A stretch of 48,846 nucleotides of DNA from an uncultured Eubacterium sp. Lineage in GTDB: Bacteria > Bacillota > Clostridia > Lachnospirales > Lachnospiraceae. The notes under the pieces were generated by a model. The model saw only the letters and a list, made by a program, of their open reading frames with translations, made no database searches and was not told where the DNA came from. Positions 15,233-24,554 of this stretch are shown piece after piece. Where the stretch lies: positions 1 through 48,846 of the forward strand of contig CAJUFM010000001.1 of NCBI GenBank assembly GCA_910585745.1, given 5' to 3'. Each line of letters starts with the position of its first letter. Positions within the stretch are counted from its first letter, which is position 1. The position numbers and the translations under genes are program-made.

Positions 15233-15937
15233 ATGGAAAATCAACAAATATTAGTGGTGGATGATGACCATGAGATTGTGGCCGCCATTGCTAAAATTCT
15301 GGAGGCAGAAGGGTATAAGGTAAGGAAAGCATATGATGGAATGCAGGCGCTGGAGGTTTTGCAGCAGGAGAAGATTCATCTGGTGATCCTGGACATCATG
15401 ATGCCAAATATGGATGGTATGTCCGCTACAATAAAAATCCGTGAGGAAAAAAATATTCCTATCATCCTCTTGTCTGCCAAATCAGAGGATAGCGATAAGG
15501 TGCTCGGATTGACCATGGGAGCAGATGATTATATCGCCAAACCTTTTTCGCCTTCAGAGCTGATCGCGCGGGTAAAGTCCCAGTTGCGCCGTTATATGAA
15601 ACTAGGGGATTATCATGCAGAGATGGGAAATAATACCATTGTGCTGGGTGGACTTACTCTTCTGGAGCAGGAAAAGCAGCTTTATGTGGACGGAGAGCCG
15701 GTCAAACTTACTGCCACAGAATATAAGATACTGCAGCTGTTAATGAAACATCCGGGGAGGGTATTTTCGGCAGAAGAGATTTATGAACGGGTATGGGAGG
15801 AAGAGGCATTTTCCGTAGAGAATACGGTTATGGTCCATATCCGGAGGATCCGCGAGAAGATTGAGATCACCCCCCGGGAACCAAGATATTTAAAGGTGGT
15901 ATGGGGAATTGGTTACAAAATTGAAAAGAATATGTGA
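15233..15937 (+). CDS. OmpR/PhoB-family response regulator
   Basis: This DNA-binding response regulator would be phosphorylated by the histidine kinase encoded next. The 234-aa product has a receiver domain (1-120) with the acidic pocket DDD (10-12), phospho-acceptor Asp54 in ILDIMMPNMDG, and the conserved KPF lysine. A winged-helix OmpR-type output domain follows (about 135-232, LTATEYKILQLLMKHPGRVFS to VWGIGYKIE). The start at ATG 15233 is favoured over the in-frame TTG at 15221, because GGAGGGG (15223-15229) overlaps the upstream choice. It overlaps the kinase gene by 17-29 bp. Targets cannot be read from the sequence. Confidence 0.93.
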   Translation: MENQQILVVDDDHEIVAAIAKILEAEGYKVRKAYDGMQALEVLQQEKIHLVILDIMMPNMDGMSATIKIREEKNIPIILLSAKSEDSDKVLGLTMGADDYIAKPFSPSELIARVKSQLRRYMKLGDYHAEMGNNTIVLGGLTLLEQEKQLYVDGEPVKLTATEYKILQLLMKHPGRVFSAEEIYERVWEEEAFSVENTVMVHIRRIREKIEITPREPRYLKVVWGIGYKIEKNM

Positions 15938-17915
15938 AAAAGTATGTAGACAGAGAATCATCAGAGCCGCACTTATCGCTGTTATTTTTGCTGGATTGGT
16001 AGTTATGGCTCTGGGGATGGGAATTGCTGGCAGAGTCAGTCAGATGGATGGAACTCTCAGGGATTTCTTTTTGAATCAGTATGTAGATTCAAAATTACAC
16101 AAAAGGGATGTGGAAAGAACGATTGATGAGCTCTGGAATCAAATTTGGGACAGAACGGGGATAGATCTGGCATATGACGGTACGCGGGATACTTTTCCGG
16201 GGATGGAAGATATTATATTTGATTTTATTTTGAATGCGAAAGAAGGGAGCGGTATTTTAAAACTCAGATCCAATATTCCTGATCGGAAAGAGGGACCCAG
16301 GAATGTGGATGTTTCGTATTTGTCAGAGAACTTCACCTGTTATTACATTTGGGATGGTGAGGAGTTTACCTTTGGAGATGATGTTGGAGATTATGTCAGA
16401 AATAGAGTAGAGATGCCTTTGGGGAGCGAATCGGTGAGGATTGGGATCGGGTTTGATACAGATCTTTTGGAATCCGGACAGAAACGTCTCGGTCAGCTAA
16501 ATGAAGATCTTTTCACTGGAGTAAGTTTTATTGTGGGAGGATTCCTGGCAGCTTTTTTAGGAGCCGTTATTCTGCTCCTTGGGAAGAAACAGCGCCAGGC
16601 AATGCTTTTGTATACCGACATAGCTGTCCTCTTGTCTGCTGCCGGAGGAGTAACGGGGGTCATTTTCATAGCAGGAGTATTTGAAAATTTTGTTGATCTG
16701 TCGAAAGAGACCTATGGAACAATCTCGGATCTTTCCAATGCGGCGGGCTTTAGTATAAGTATGATGCTGGCTCTTTTTGGCATGTACGAAATAGTGAAAA
16801 ACATCCGGAGACATATGGGTTTCCAGCAGTTGTTTTTTATAGATCATCTTCGGAGGATAAAACAAAAGATCATTGGTGAGGCATATTATGATCAGGGGAT
16901 CCGGATATGCACGAACAACCGGGAAAGAATGATGATCTGGCTGACTGTTGTTATTTTGGCGGCAGGTACAGTTGGAGTGTTCTATCTGTCAATGAAGATA
17001 TTGTATTTGATCTGTGTGGGATTGCTGGCTGTGGTTCTGATGTGTTATCGCAGAGGCAGCAGAAAGATTGCGGAAGAATATGCGAAACTTCTGGGGCAGC
17101 TGAATCAGCTTCTTAATGAGAATTATCAGGATAATGATATGTTGGATGAGAGTTCTGTGTTTGCCAGGGAGTCCTGTCAGTTATCCATGCTCGGATGTCA
17201 GATCCAGGAGAGTGTGGAGCGGCAGATCCAGGCGGAGAAAATGAAGATCGATCTGATTACTAACGTTTCCCATGATCTGAAGACGCCGCTGACTTCCATT
17301 ATAAGTTACATTGATCTTCTGAAAAAAGAAGATCTGGAGCCAGTGGCAAGAGATTATGTAATGATTCTGGAGAAAAAATCAGAACGGCTGAAAAAGATGA
17401 TATCAGATGTATTTGATCTGACAAAGGCAACCAGTGGAAACCTGGAAATAAAAAAATCTGAACTGGATTTTGGCAGGCTTCTGATCCAGATACTGGCAGA
17501 TATGGAATGGATCATTGAGCCGGCTCCTGTCAAGGTGGTATCTGATATCCCGGAACAACTGCTGCAGATCTGCAGCGATGGTGAGAAACTGTACCGGGTG
17601 ATCCAGAACATACTGGATAACGCTTTGAAATATGCTATGCCTGACACAAGGATTTTTGTCACACTAAAGGAAGAGGGAAGAGAGGCAGTGCTTCAGGTGA
17701 AGAATGTGTCTGCCTATGAGATGAATTTTACCAGGGAAGAAGTGCTGGGCAGATTTTTCCGGGGAGACTGCGCCAGAAGTACAGAGGGAAGCGGACTTGG
17801 CCTCGCCATCGCCAAAGAGTTTACGGAGAGTTGTGACGGCAGGCTGGATCTCATGATCAATGGAGACATATTTCAGGTGGAGCTTCGATTTCACGTTATA
17901 GAGAGAGGGGATTGA
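15909..17915 (+). CDS. Multi-pass membrane sensor histidine kinase
   Basis: This is the sensor partner of the upstream regulator. Its 668 aa start at TTG 15909, or less likely TTG 15921. Membrane segment 1 (about 19-40) is followed by an extracytoplasmic region of about 155 residues (45-200). Further hydrophobic segments lie near 200-222, 231-258, 278-297 and 341-380. The cytoplasmic catalytic part has the HisKA box NVSHDLKTPLTSI with phospho-acceptor His455, the N box NILDNALKYA (about 566) and the G box GSGLGLAIAKE (about 627). The combination of an outer domain with several later membrane passes is unusual; the signal is unknown. The stop codon overlaps the -35 box of the next operon's promoter. 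Confidence 0.93.
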   Translation: MVTKLKRICEKVCRQRIIRAALIAVIFAGLVVMALGMGIAGRVSQMDGTLRDFFLNQYVDSKLHKRDVERTIDELWNQIWDRTGIDLAYDGTRDTFPGMEDIIFDFILNAKEGSGILKLRSNIPDRKEGPRNVDVSYLSENFTCYYIWDGEEFTFGDDVGDYVRNRVEMPLGSESVRIGIGFDTDLLESGQKRLGQLNEDLFTGVSFIVGGFLAAFLGAVILLLGKKQRQAMLLYTDIAVLLSAAGGVTGVIFIAGVFENFVDLSKETYGTISDLSNAAGFSISMMLALFGMYEIVKNIRRHMGFQQLFFIDHLRRIKQKIIGEAYYDQGIRICTNNRERMMIWLTVVILAAGTVGVFYLSMKILYLICVGLLAVVLMCYRRGSRKIAEEYAKLLGQLNQLLNENYQDNDMLDESSVFARESCQLSMLGCQIQESVERQIQAEKMKIDLITNVSHDLKTPLTSIISYIDLLKKEDLEPVARDYVMILEKKSERLKKMISDVFDLTKATSGNLEIKKSELDFGRLLIQILADMEWIIEPAPVKVVSDIPEQLLQICSDGEKLYRVIQNILDNALKYAMPDTRIFVTLKEEGREAVLQVKNVSAYEMNFTREEVLGRFFRGDCARSTEGSGLGLAIAKEFTESCDGRLDLMINGDIFQVELRFHVIERGD

Positions 17916-17940
17916 CAATGGTCCGGGATATGGCTATACT
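17912..17940 (+). promoter_or_regulatory. Sigma-A promoter of the tetrapyrrole operon
   Basis: TTGACA (17912-17917) and TATACT (17935-17940) are 17 bases apart. The -35 hexamer overlaps the TGA stop of the kinase gene (17913-17915). The first tetrapyrrole gene starts 44 bases after the -10 box. Confidence 0.8.
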
Positions 17941-17983
17941 GAAAAAATAAAGGAGCAGTCCGCTGTGGAAAAGGAGAGGTTAG

Positions 17984-18604
17984 ATGTCGTATTTTCCCCT
18001 GTTTATGGAGTTGAAAGACCGGGATTGTCTCGTGGTGGGAGGAGGCAGGGTTGCCTGGCGCAAAGTAAAGGTGCTAATGGATTTTGGCGCGCAGGTTTCT
18101 GTGGTGGCTCCGGAGATTATTTCGGAGATTGGGGAACTTCTCCCTGTTCAGTTGTTGGAGCGGGAATTTTTAGAAGCTGATGTGCAGGGACGGACTCTGG
18201 TGGTGGCTGCCACAGATGACGAGGTATTGAACCGGCGTATCAGCGGTCTCTGCCAGGAGCATGGCATTCCAGTTAACGTGGTGGATCAGACCCAGGACTG
18301 CAGCTTTATTTTTCCGGCATATGTAAAGCAGGGAGAGGTGGTGGCTGCCTTTTCCAGCGGGGGGCAGAGTCCGGTTATGACACAATATCTGAAAGCCCAG
18401 ATAAAGCCGGTTATGACAAAGGAATTAGGAGAGCTGGCGGCATGTCTTGGCAGCATTCGCGATGTAGTGCATTCTTCTGTCAGGACAGAGGAAGCACGAA
18501 AGCATTTGTATGAGGAACTTCTTCAACTGGGGCTTCAGAAGGGGGAGAATCCGGAAACTGAAGAGATTTGGAATGTGATGAAAAAATATATGGAACAGGA
18601 GTAA
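17984..18604 (+). CDS. Precorrin-2 dehydrogenase / sirohydrochlorin ferrochelatase family
   Basis: This enzyme oxidises precorrin-2 to sirohydrochlorin with NAD+; some members also insert Fe2+ to make siroheme (Met8p/CysG N-domain type). The 206-aa product has an N-terminal Rossmann fold with CLVVGGGRVAWRKVKVL (about 15-31) and VVAATDDEVLNRRI. The conserved FPAYVKQGEVVAAFSSGGQSP segment (about 111-131) follows, then a helical C-terminal domain. It is the first gene of the tetrapyrrole operon and acts after the methyltransferase domain of the HemC–CobA–HemD fusion encoded downstream. The start follows AGGAGAGG. Whether it also chelates metal cannot be settled from sequence. Confidence 0.92.
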   Translation: MSYFPLFMELKDRDCLVVGGGRVAWRKVKVLMDFGAQVSVVAPEIISEIGELLPVQLLEREFLEADVQGRTLVVAATDDEVLNRRISGLCQEHGIPVNVVDQTQDCSFIFPAYVKQGEVVAAFSSGGQSPVMTQYLKAQIKPVMTKELGELAACLGSIRDVVHSSVRTEEARKHLYEELLQLGLQKGENPETEEIWNVMKKYMEQE

Positions 18605-18610
18605 AAGAAA

Positions 18611-19579
18611 ATGGACCGAATGAGAAGGCTGAGGGCCAGCGAGACGCTGCGAAGTATGGTGAGGGAAAATCATGTCCGGGTGGAAGAACTGATTTATCCT
18701 GTGTTTGTAACAGCCGGCACCGGTATCTGTCATCCTGTGGCTTCGATGCCTGGCATCTGTCAGTACTCCATTGACCGGATGGGAGAGGAACTGGACCGTG
18801 TAGTGGCAGCAGGTGTTCCCTCTGTGCTGCTGTTTGGGATTCCGGAATGCAAAGATGAGACGGGGAGCGGCGCTTATGACGAGAATGGTATTATCCAGCA
18901 GGCGGTCCGCTGGATGAAAAAAGAGGAAAAATACAGCAGACTTCTGGTGGTAGCGGATGTATGCCTCTGTGAGTATACTTCTCACGGCCACTGTGGTCTG
19001 ATCCGGGAGGGAGAGATCTTAAATGACGAGACGCTGCCGCTGCTGGCTAAAACTGCTGTTAGTTATGCCAGGGCGGGGGCAGATATCATTGCACCCAGTG
19101 ACATGATGGACAAGCGTGTAGGGGTGATCCGACAGGCGCTGGATGAAAACGGGTTTTTAAACATTCCCATTATGGCATACAGCGCTAAGTTTGCATCCTC
19201 ATTTTATGGTCCCTTTCGTGAAGCGGCGCATTCGGCGCCGGGATTTGGGGACCGCAAAACCTATCAGATGGATCCGGCAAATGGCAGGGAGGCACTGCGG
19301 GAGGTAGAAGAAGATATTCTGGAGGGTGCTGATCTGATCATTGCTAAGCCTGCCATGGCATACATGGATATCATCTCTGAGATCACGCGGAATTATAATA
19401 TTCCAGTGGTGGCTTATAATGTCAGCGGGGAATATTCTATGGTAAAGGCAGCAGCGGCACAGGGGTGGATCGATGAAAAGAAGATCGTGATGGAACTGCT
19501 GACAGGATTTAAGCGTGCCGGAGCAAAGATGATCATCACCTATCATGCGCTGGAGGCAGCTGGGTGGCTGCGAGAGTAG
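18611..19579 (+). CDS. hemB: Delta-aminolevulinic acid dehydratase (porphobilinogen synthase)
   Basis: HemB condenses two 5-aminolevulinate molecules to porphobilinogen. The 322-aa product has the zinc-type cysteine triad Cys118, Cys120 and Cys128 in DVCLCEYTSHGHC, so it is the Zn-dependent class. The Schiff-base lysines are Lys193 (YSAKFASSFYGPFR) and Lys246 (IIAKPAMAYMDI). Length is normal. It starts 6 bases after the preceding gene, whose stop overlaps the AGGAG ribosome binding site. hemL follows after 12 bases. Confidence 0.97.
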   Translation: MDRMRRLRASETLRSMVRENHVRVEELIYPVFVTAGTGICHPVASMPGICQYSIDRMGEELDRVVAAGVPSVLLFGIPECKDETGSGAYDENGIIQQAVRWMKKEEKYSRLLVVADVCLCEYTSHGHCGLIREGEILNDETLPLLAKTAVSYARAGADIIAPSDMMDKRVGVIRQALDENGFLNIPIMAYSAKFASSFYGPFREAAHSAPGFGDRKTYQMDPANGREALREVEEDILEGADLIIAKPAMAYMDIISEITRNYNIPVVAYNVSGEYSMVKAAAAQGWIDEKKIVMELLTGFKRAGAKMIITYHALEAAGWLRE

Positions 19580-19591
19580 AATGGAGGAAAT

Positions 19592-20872
19592 ATGGAGACC
19601 AGGTCTGAACAATTATTTGAAGTGGCAAAAAAATATATTCCAGGAGGGGTGAACAGCCCTGTGAGGGCTTTTGGACCGGTGGGGAGAACCCCCAGATTTA
19701 TCCTTTCTGCCCGGGGAGACCGGATCATTGATGTGGACGGAAACGAGATGATCGATTATATCTGTTCCTGGGGACCGGGGATACTGGGGCATACCCATCC
19801 GCGGGTGATCCAGAAGGTTCAGGAGGCATGTGAAGACGGTCTGACTTATGGAGCGCCTACAGAAAAAGAGGTACAGCTGGCAGAGCTGATCGTCCAGCTG
19901 ATGCCGGGCATGGAGATGAGCCGGCTGGTCAGTTCCGGGACGGAGGCGGTAATGAGCGCGGTCCGTGTCGCCAGGGGGTATACAAAACGGGACAAGATCA
20001 TTAAGTTTAAGGGATGTTATCACGGGCACTCCGATGGGCTTCTTGTCAAGGCTGGATCGGCGGCATTGACCACATCTGTTCCAGACAGCGCCGGAGTGCC
20101 AGAGGATTATACAAAAAATACCCTGGTGGCACAATATAATGACAGGACGTCAGTAGAAGAATTGTTTGCGGCAAATCCGGAGCAGATTGCCGCAGTGATC
20201 GTAGAACCGGTGGCGGCCAATATGGGAGTTGTGCTGCCACAGAAAGGATTTCTGGAATTTTTAAGGGAGATTACAGAACGTTTCGGGTCACTGCTGATCT
20301 TCGATGAGGTGATTACAGGGTTTCGTCTTGCCCTGGGAGGCGCCCAGGGGTACTACGGGATCACACCGGATCTGACTACTCTGGGTAAGATCGTCGGGGG
20401 CGGTATGCCTATTGGCGCTTACGGTGGAAGAAAAGAGATCATGGAGATGGTTTCACCGGTAGGACCGGTGTATCAGGCGGGTACTCTTTCCGGAAATCCC
20501 ATTGCCACCACAGCGGGCATAGAGACATTGACGATACTAAAAGAAGATCCTGGGATTTATGAAAGACTGGAACAGAAGGCGGTGCGCATTGCAGAGACGA
20601 TAAAAGAGGCTGCCGGGGGTATGGTCTGTGTCAATCAGATTGGTTCCCTGCTGAGTATCTTTTTTAATGACAAGGCGGTGACGGATCATGAGAGCGCTAC
20701 AGCTTCCCATACCGGGAAGTACGCAGAGTATTTCAGCTATCTTCTGGACGCAGGCATCTATGTGGCGCCTTCCCAGTTCGAGGCGATGTTTTTGTCTGAC
20801 GCTCACACCGAAGAGGACATTTCATATACCTGTCAGAAGATGAAGGAGTATTTTCGGGAATTCAATTCATGA
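19592..20872 (+). CDS. hemL: Glutamate-1-semialdehyde 2,1-aminomutase
   Basis: HemL is a PLP enzyme that converts glutamate-1-semialdehyde to 5-aminolevulinate, the second step of the C5 pathway. The 426-aa product has the family features NSPVRAF, the SSGTEAVMSAVRVARG cofactor-phosphate region, FDEVITGFR and the PLP lysine Lys266 in TTLGKIVGGGMPIGA. AATGGAGG precedes the ATG. The gene overlaps hemA by 4 bp at an ATGA junction, indicating coupled translation of the two enzymes that handle the unstable semialdehyde. Confidence 0.97.
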   Translation: METRSEQLFEVAKKYIPGGVNSPVRAFGPVGRTPRFILSARGDRIIDVDGNEMIDYICSWGPGILGHTHPRVIQKVQEACEDGLTYGAPTEKEVQLAELIVQLMPGMEMSRLVSSGTEAVMSAVRVARGYTKRDKIIKFKGCYHGHSDGLLVKAGSAALTTSVPDSAGVPEDYTKNTLVAQYNDRTSVEELFAANPEQIAAVIVEPVAANMGVVLPQKGFLEFLREITERFGSLLIFDEVITGFRLALGGAQGYYGITPDLTTLGKIVGGGMPIGAYGGRKEIMEMVSPVGPVYQAGTLSGNPIATTAGIETLTILKEDPGIYERLEQKAVRIAETIKEAAGGMVCVNQIGSLLSIFFNDKAVTDHESATASHTGKYAEYFSYLLDAGIYVAPSQFEAMFLSDAHTEEDISYTCQKMKEYFREFNS

Positions 20873-22116
20873 AAGGGAAACGATATGACATGCAGTTTGG
20901 TGTTTGCGGAATCAATTATAAAAAAGCAGATCTTGATATAAGAGACAAGACTTCCTTTACGGATCTTAAAAAGGCTGAGTTTTTTCAGCTGGCGGGAAAA
21001 GAGGGGATTGATCAGTGCATGATCCTGTCTACCTGCAATCGCAGTGAAGTCTATTTTTTATTTAAAACAGAGAATCAATTTGACATTGTCTGCGGAATAT
21101 ACGAGGAAATGTTTTCAGAGGCAGTACCTGGAGAATACATGGTTTCTATTTGTTCTGAAGCAGCGATGGAGTACCTGTTCCGGGTAGCGGCGGGGCTGGA
21201 GTCTCTCGTGCTGGGGGAGGACCAGATACTCGGACAGGTAAAGGAAGCACTGGATTTTTCCAGAACCATGGGGTATGATGGAAAGGAATTAAATAAGATT
21301 GTCCGGGATGCCATCACCTGTGCCAAGAAGATAAAAACGCAATTTAAAATCAGTGAAAAACCATTATCCGTCAGTTATATCGGGATCCGGATGGTGGAAG
21401 AGCATACTGGCATTGCGGGGAAGAGTGTGCTGCTGATCGGCAGTGGGAAAACCAGTATTCTGGCATTAAAATATCTCAAAGAATACGGCGCTGGAAAAAT
21501 CACAGTGTGCAGCCGGACATTTTCCCATGCGGGGCGGCTGCTGGAAGAAGAAAAAAGCCTGAAGGTTATTCCCTATGAGGACAGGTATCAGTGTATGGCG
21601 CAGTGTGATATCGTGATTTCCGCCACCTCCTCTCCCCATACTATCATCCGGAGAGAGGATTTTGAGCCGGCAGCACCGATCACCTTTCTCGATCTTGCCA
21701 CACCGCGGGATATCGATAGGGCATTTATGGAACATCCAATGGTTTCACTCATCAATCTGGATACGCTGCAGAAGATCGCGGAGGAGAACCGGCAGCAGAG
21801 GAGACAGCTGGTGGAGGATAGCCAGGCTGTGCTGGAAGAGGCACTGGAGGAGACCAGGCAGTGGATGCTGCAGAGCCGGGTGGATGATACGATCCAGTCC
21901 CTGCAGCAGAGATGCAATCATATCGTAGAGGACAGTTACAATTATCTTGACCGGAAAATGGAACTGGGCCGACGGGAGCAGAAGCTTTTGAAGAAGGTGT
22001 TGAATGCGTCGCTGCAGCGGCTGCTGCGGGATCCGATCCAGGAGCTCAAACAGCTGGATTCAAAGGAGAAGCAGGATGCGTATAAAAAGATGGTGAATGA
22101 ATTATTTCACATATGA
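20869..22116 (+). CDS. hemA: Glutamyl-tRNA reductase
   Basis: HemA reduces glutamyl-tRNA(Glu) with NADPH to glutamate-1-semialdehyde, the committed step of the C5 tetrapyrrole pathway. The 415-aa product has the nucleophile in LSTCNRSEVY (Cys56 from this start), the substrate region VAAGLESLVLGEDQILGQVK, a Rossmann NADPH domain (SVLLIGSGKTSILALKYL) and a C-terminal helical dimerisation domain. The start at 20869 gives a 4-bp ATGA overlap with hemL. ATG 20890 would place the cysteine at 49 and align better with the usual family N-terminus, so it is a real alternative. Gene order places it directly after its pathway partner. Confidence 0.95.
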   Translation: MKGKRYDMQFGVCGINYKKADLDIRDKTSFTDLKKAEFFQLAGKEGIDQCMILSTCNRSEVYFLFKTENQFDIVCGIYEEMFSEAVPGEYMVSICSEAAMEYLFRVAAGLESLVLGEDQILGQVKEALDFSRTMGYDGKELNKIVRDAITCAKKIKTQFKISEKPLSVSYIGIRMVEEHTGIAGKSVLLIGSGKTSILALKYLKEYGAGKITVCSRTFSHAGRLLEEEKSLKVIPYEDRYQCMAQCDIVISATSSPHTIIRREDFEPAAPITFLDLATPRDIDRAFMEHPMVSLINLDTLQKIAEENRQQRRQLVEDSQAVLEEALEETRQWMLQSRVDDTIQSLQQRCNHIVEDSYNYLDRKMELGRREQKLLKKVLNASLQRLLRDPIQELKQLDSKEKQDAYKKMVNELFHI

Positions 22117-22155
22117 CCCAGGGTGTGATAATTCGGTTGAAATGGAGGAAAGATC

Positions 22156-24516
22156 TTGAAATATAGGATTGGAACGAGAGGTTCCCGGCTTGCCCTGGCG
22201 CAGACGGAACTGGTGAAGCGCAGGCTGGAACAGAGTTATCCGGAACATGAGTTTGAGATTCAGGTCATTCAGACAAAAGGTGACCGGATACAAAATGTAC
22301 CTCTGGACCAGATTGGGGATAAAGGGGTTTTTGTAAAGGAAATCGAGGAAAAACTCCTATTAGGAGACATTCATATCGGGGTGCACAGCATGAAAGATAT
22401 GCCCTCTGATCCGGCAGAAGGGCTTCTTTTTACGAAAGCATGGAAACGGGAGGATCCGAGAGACGTCCTTGTTCTCCGGGAAGCGAAGTCTCTGGAACAG
22501 CTGCCCCTGGGGGCGGTGATCGCTACGGGAAGCCGGCGCCGGGAGTTTCAAATGAAGCGTCTGCGCCCGGATATCAGGATAACCGGGATCCGGGGAAATA
22601 TCGATACGCGGCTGCAGAAAATGGAAGAGCAGAAGCTGGATGGGATCCTTCTGGCGGCAGCAGGGCTTCACCGGCTGGGGCTCAGGGAGAGGATCAGCCA
22701 GTATTTCGAGCCGGAAGAAATGATTCCGGCGCCGGCGCAGGGGACACTGGCGCTGGAGATCCGAAAAGAGGATACAACACTGCGGCAGATGCTGGATTCC
22801 CTGAGCGACGCGGAGACAGAGCAGGAGACAGGCGCAGAACGAAGTTTTCTTAAGATGGTGGGAGGAGACTGTCATATTCCTGTGGGTGCCTGCTGTGAAA
22901 AGACAGAGAATGGCGGCTTCCGGATGCGGGTTCTATATGGAAATGAAACTGGTGAGCGGCTGGCAGCAGTATGTGTCGAGGGAGAGGATCCCGCAAGACT
23001 GGCACAAGACGCGGTGGCAGCAGTGGGGAGAAAGCTGGCAGGCCAGGTGTATCTAGTGGGAGCAGGACCAGGAGATCCGGGGCTGATCACGGTCCGGGGA
23101 CTGGAAGCCATAAGACAGGCAGATTGTATCCTTTATGACAGGCTCATTTCCCCCCTTTTGCTGGAGGAGGCAAAGCCAGAGTGTGAGAAAATCTATGTGG
23201 GGAAGGAAAATCATCATCATACGATGAAACAGGAGGAGATCAACCGTCTTCTGGCAAAAAAAGCATATGAATACTCCAAAGTGGTCCGGCTCAAAGGCGG
23301 CGATGTATATGTCTTTGGAAGGGGCGGTGAAGAGGGGATGGCGCTGGCAGAAAAAGGGATCTGTTTTCAGGTTATTCCGGGGGTAAGTTCCTGTACGGCA
23401 GGACCCGCATATGCTGGCATACCTGTCACCCACAGGGGAATCGCAGGAGGGTTTCATGTGGTGACAGCCCATGACCGGAAGGACCAGCTGGCAGACATCG
23501 ATTTTGAGGCTATGGCGAAGGGGCGGGATACCTGTATTTTTCTCATGGGACGCAGCAAGATCAAAGAGATCACCCAGGGACTTATGGAAGGGGGGATGCG
23601 CCTTGATACAAAGGCGGCAGTCATTTCCCATGCTACCACGGAAGAGCAGCGGGTTTGTGTGGCGGAGCTGGCAGATCTGGCGGACAAGGCAGAGCGTGAA
23701 CAGATGCCGGCGCCGGCACTGATCGTGGTGGGAGATGTGGTTGGCCTGAGGGAGCAGCTTGATTTTCTCCATGACGGAAGAAAACCAGATAGAAAAAATG
23801 TACTGGTCCCGAAACTGGAGGGCGGCATTTCAAAACTATCCCGTCTGCTGTTGGACCAGGGGATCTCAGTGAAGGAAATAAAACTGGGGGAAATTATTTA
23901 TTATAAAAATTTTCTGAGTCCAGAGATCCTCTTAGGGACAGACTGGTTTATCTTTACGAGCCGTCACGGTGTGGAGGCGTTCTGGAAGGATCTGGAGGGT
24001 TGTGGGCTGGACATCCGGTCTGCGGCGGGCGCCCGTTTTGCAACTTTAGGAGAAAACACGGCGAAGTGTCTTAGAAAGCATGGTATACAGGCAGATCTTG
24101 TGCCCGATTGCCCCGGCAGCGGGGCACTGGCACAGCAGCTGTCAGGGCGGGTGGATAATAGCCAGAAGGTATGTTATGTCAAGGCAAAATGTACCGATGC
24201 TGCCCTGCGCCGGATCCTGGAGCCCTGCTGCCAGTATGAAGAGCTGGAAGTTTATGAAAACCAGCCGGTGGAGGATCCTGTCTTCGATCCAGCATGCTGG
24301 CAGGATTTTGACGGAATATGTTTCACCTGCGCCTCTCTGGCAGAACGCTTTGCCGCCCTTTCTGGAGCACAGTGGAATAAATGGGCAGGAGACCGGACCT
24401 TTTACAGCATCGGCCCGAAGACGACGGAGAAGTTAAAGGCTCTGGGAGCAGCAAATATCATCCAGTCAGAAGAAGCAGCTATGGAAGCGCTGGTTCAGCA
24501 AATTATAAATAATTGA
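22156..24516 (+). CDS. hemC/cobA/hemD: HemC–CobA–HemD triple fusion
   Basis: One 786-aa chain carries three consecutive tetrapyrrole enzymes. Residues 1-297 are hydroxymethylbilane synthase: IGTRGSRLALAQT, HSMKDMP, and dipyrromethane-binding Cys239 in GGDCHIPVGA. Residues 298-540 are uroporphyrinogen-III C-methyltransferase (SUMT): VYLVGAGPGDPGLIT, VVRLKGGDVYVFGRGGEE and GIPVTHRG. Residues 548-786 are uroporphyrinogen-III synthase: WFIFTSRHGVEAF, then FTCASLAERF and SIGPKTTEKLKALG. Together they take porphobilinogen to precorrin-2. There is almost no linker between HemC and SUMT. Fusing SUMT between HemC and HemD commits uroporphyrinogen III to siroheme or cobamides rather than to heme. The first gene of the operon supplies the next step. 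The start follows AATGGAGGAAAG. Confidence 0.95.
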   Translation: MKYRIGTRGSRLALAQTELVKRRLEQSYPEHEFEIQVIQTKGDRIQNVPLDQIGDKGVFVKEIEEKLLLGDIHIGVHSMKDMPSDPAEGLLFTKAWKREDPRDVLVLREAKSLEQLPLGAVIATGSRRREFQMKRLRPDIRITGIRGNIDTRLQKMEEQKLDGILLAAAGLHRLGLRERISQYFEPEEMIPAPAQGTLALEIRKEDTTLRQMLDSLSDAETEQETGAERSFLKMVGGDCHIPVGACCEKTENGGFRMRVLYGNETGERLAAVCVEGEDPARLAQDAVAAVGRKLAGQVYLVGAGPGDPGLITVRGLEAIRQADCILYDRLISPLLLEEAKPECEKIYVGKENHHHTMKQEEINRLLAKKAYEYSKVVRLKGGDVYVFGRGGEEGMALAEKGICFQVIPGVSSCTAGPAYAGIPVTHRGIAGGFHVVTAHDRKDQLADIDFEAMAKGRDTCIFLMGRSKIKEITQGLMEGGMRLDTKAAVISHATTEEQRVCVAELADLADKAEREQMPAPALIVVGDVVGLREQLDFLHDGRKPDRKNVLVPKLEGGISKLSRLLLDQGISVKEIKLGEIIYYKNFLSPEILLGTDWFIFTSRHGVEAFWKDLEGCGLDIRSAAGARFATLGENTAKCLRKHGIQADLVPDCPGSGALAQQLSGRVDNSQKVCYVKAKCTDAALRRILEPCCQYEELEVYENQPVEDPVFDPACWQDFDGICFTCASLAERFAALSGAQWNKWAGDRTFYSIGPKTTEKLKALGAANIIQSEEAAMEALVQQIINN

Positions 24517-24554
24517 CATGTTTTTTGGGGATCTCATATTGAGGAGAATAGAGG

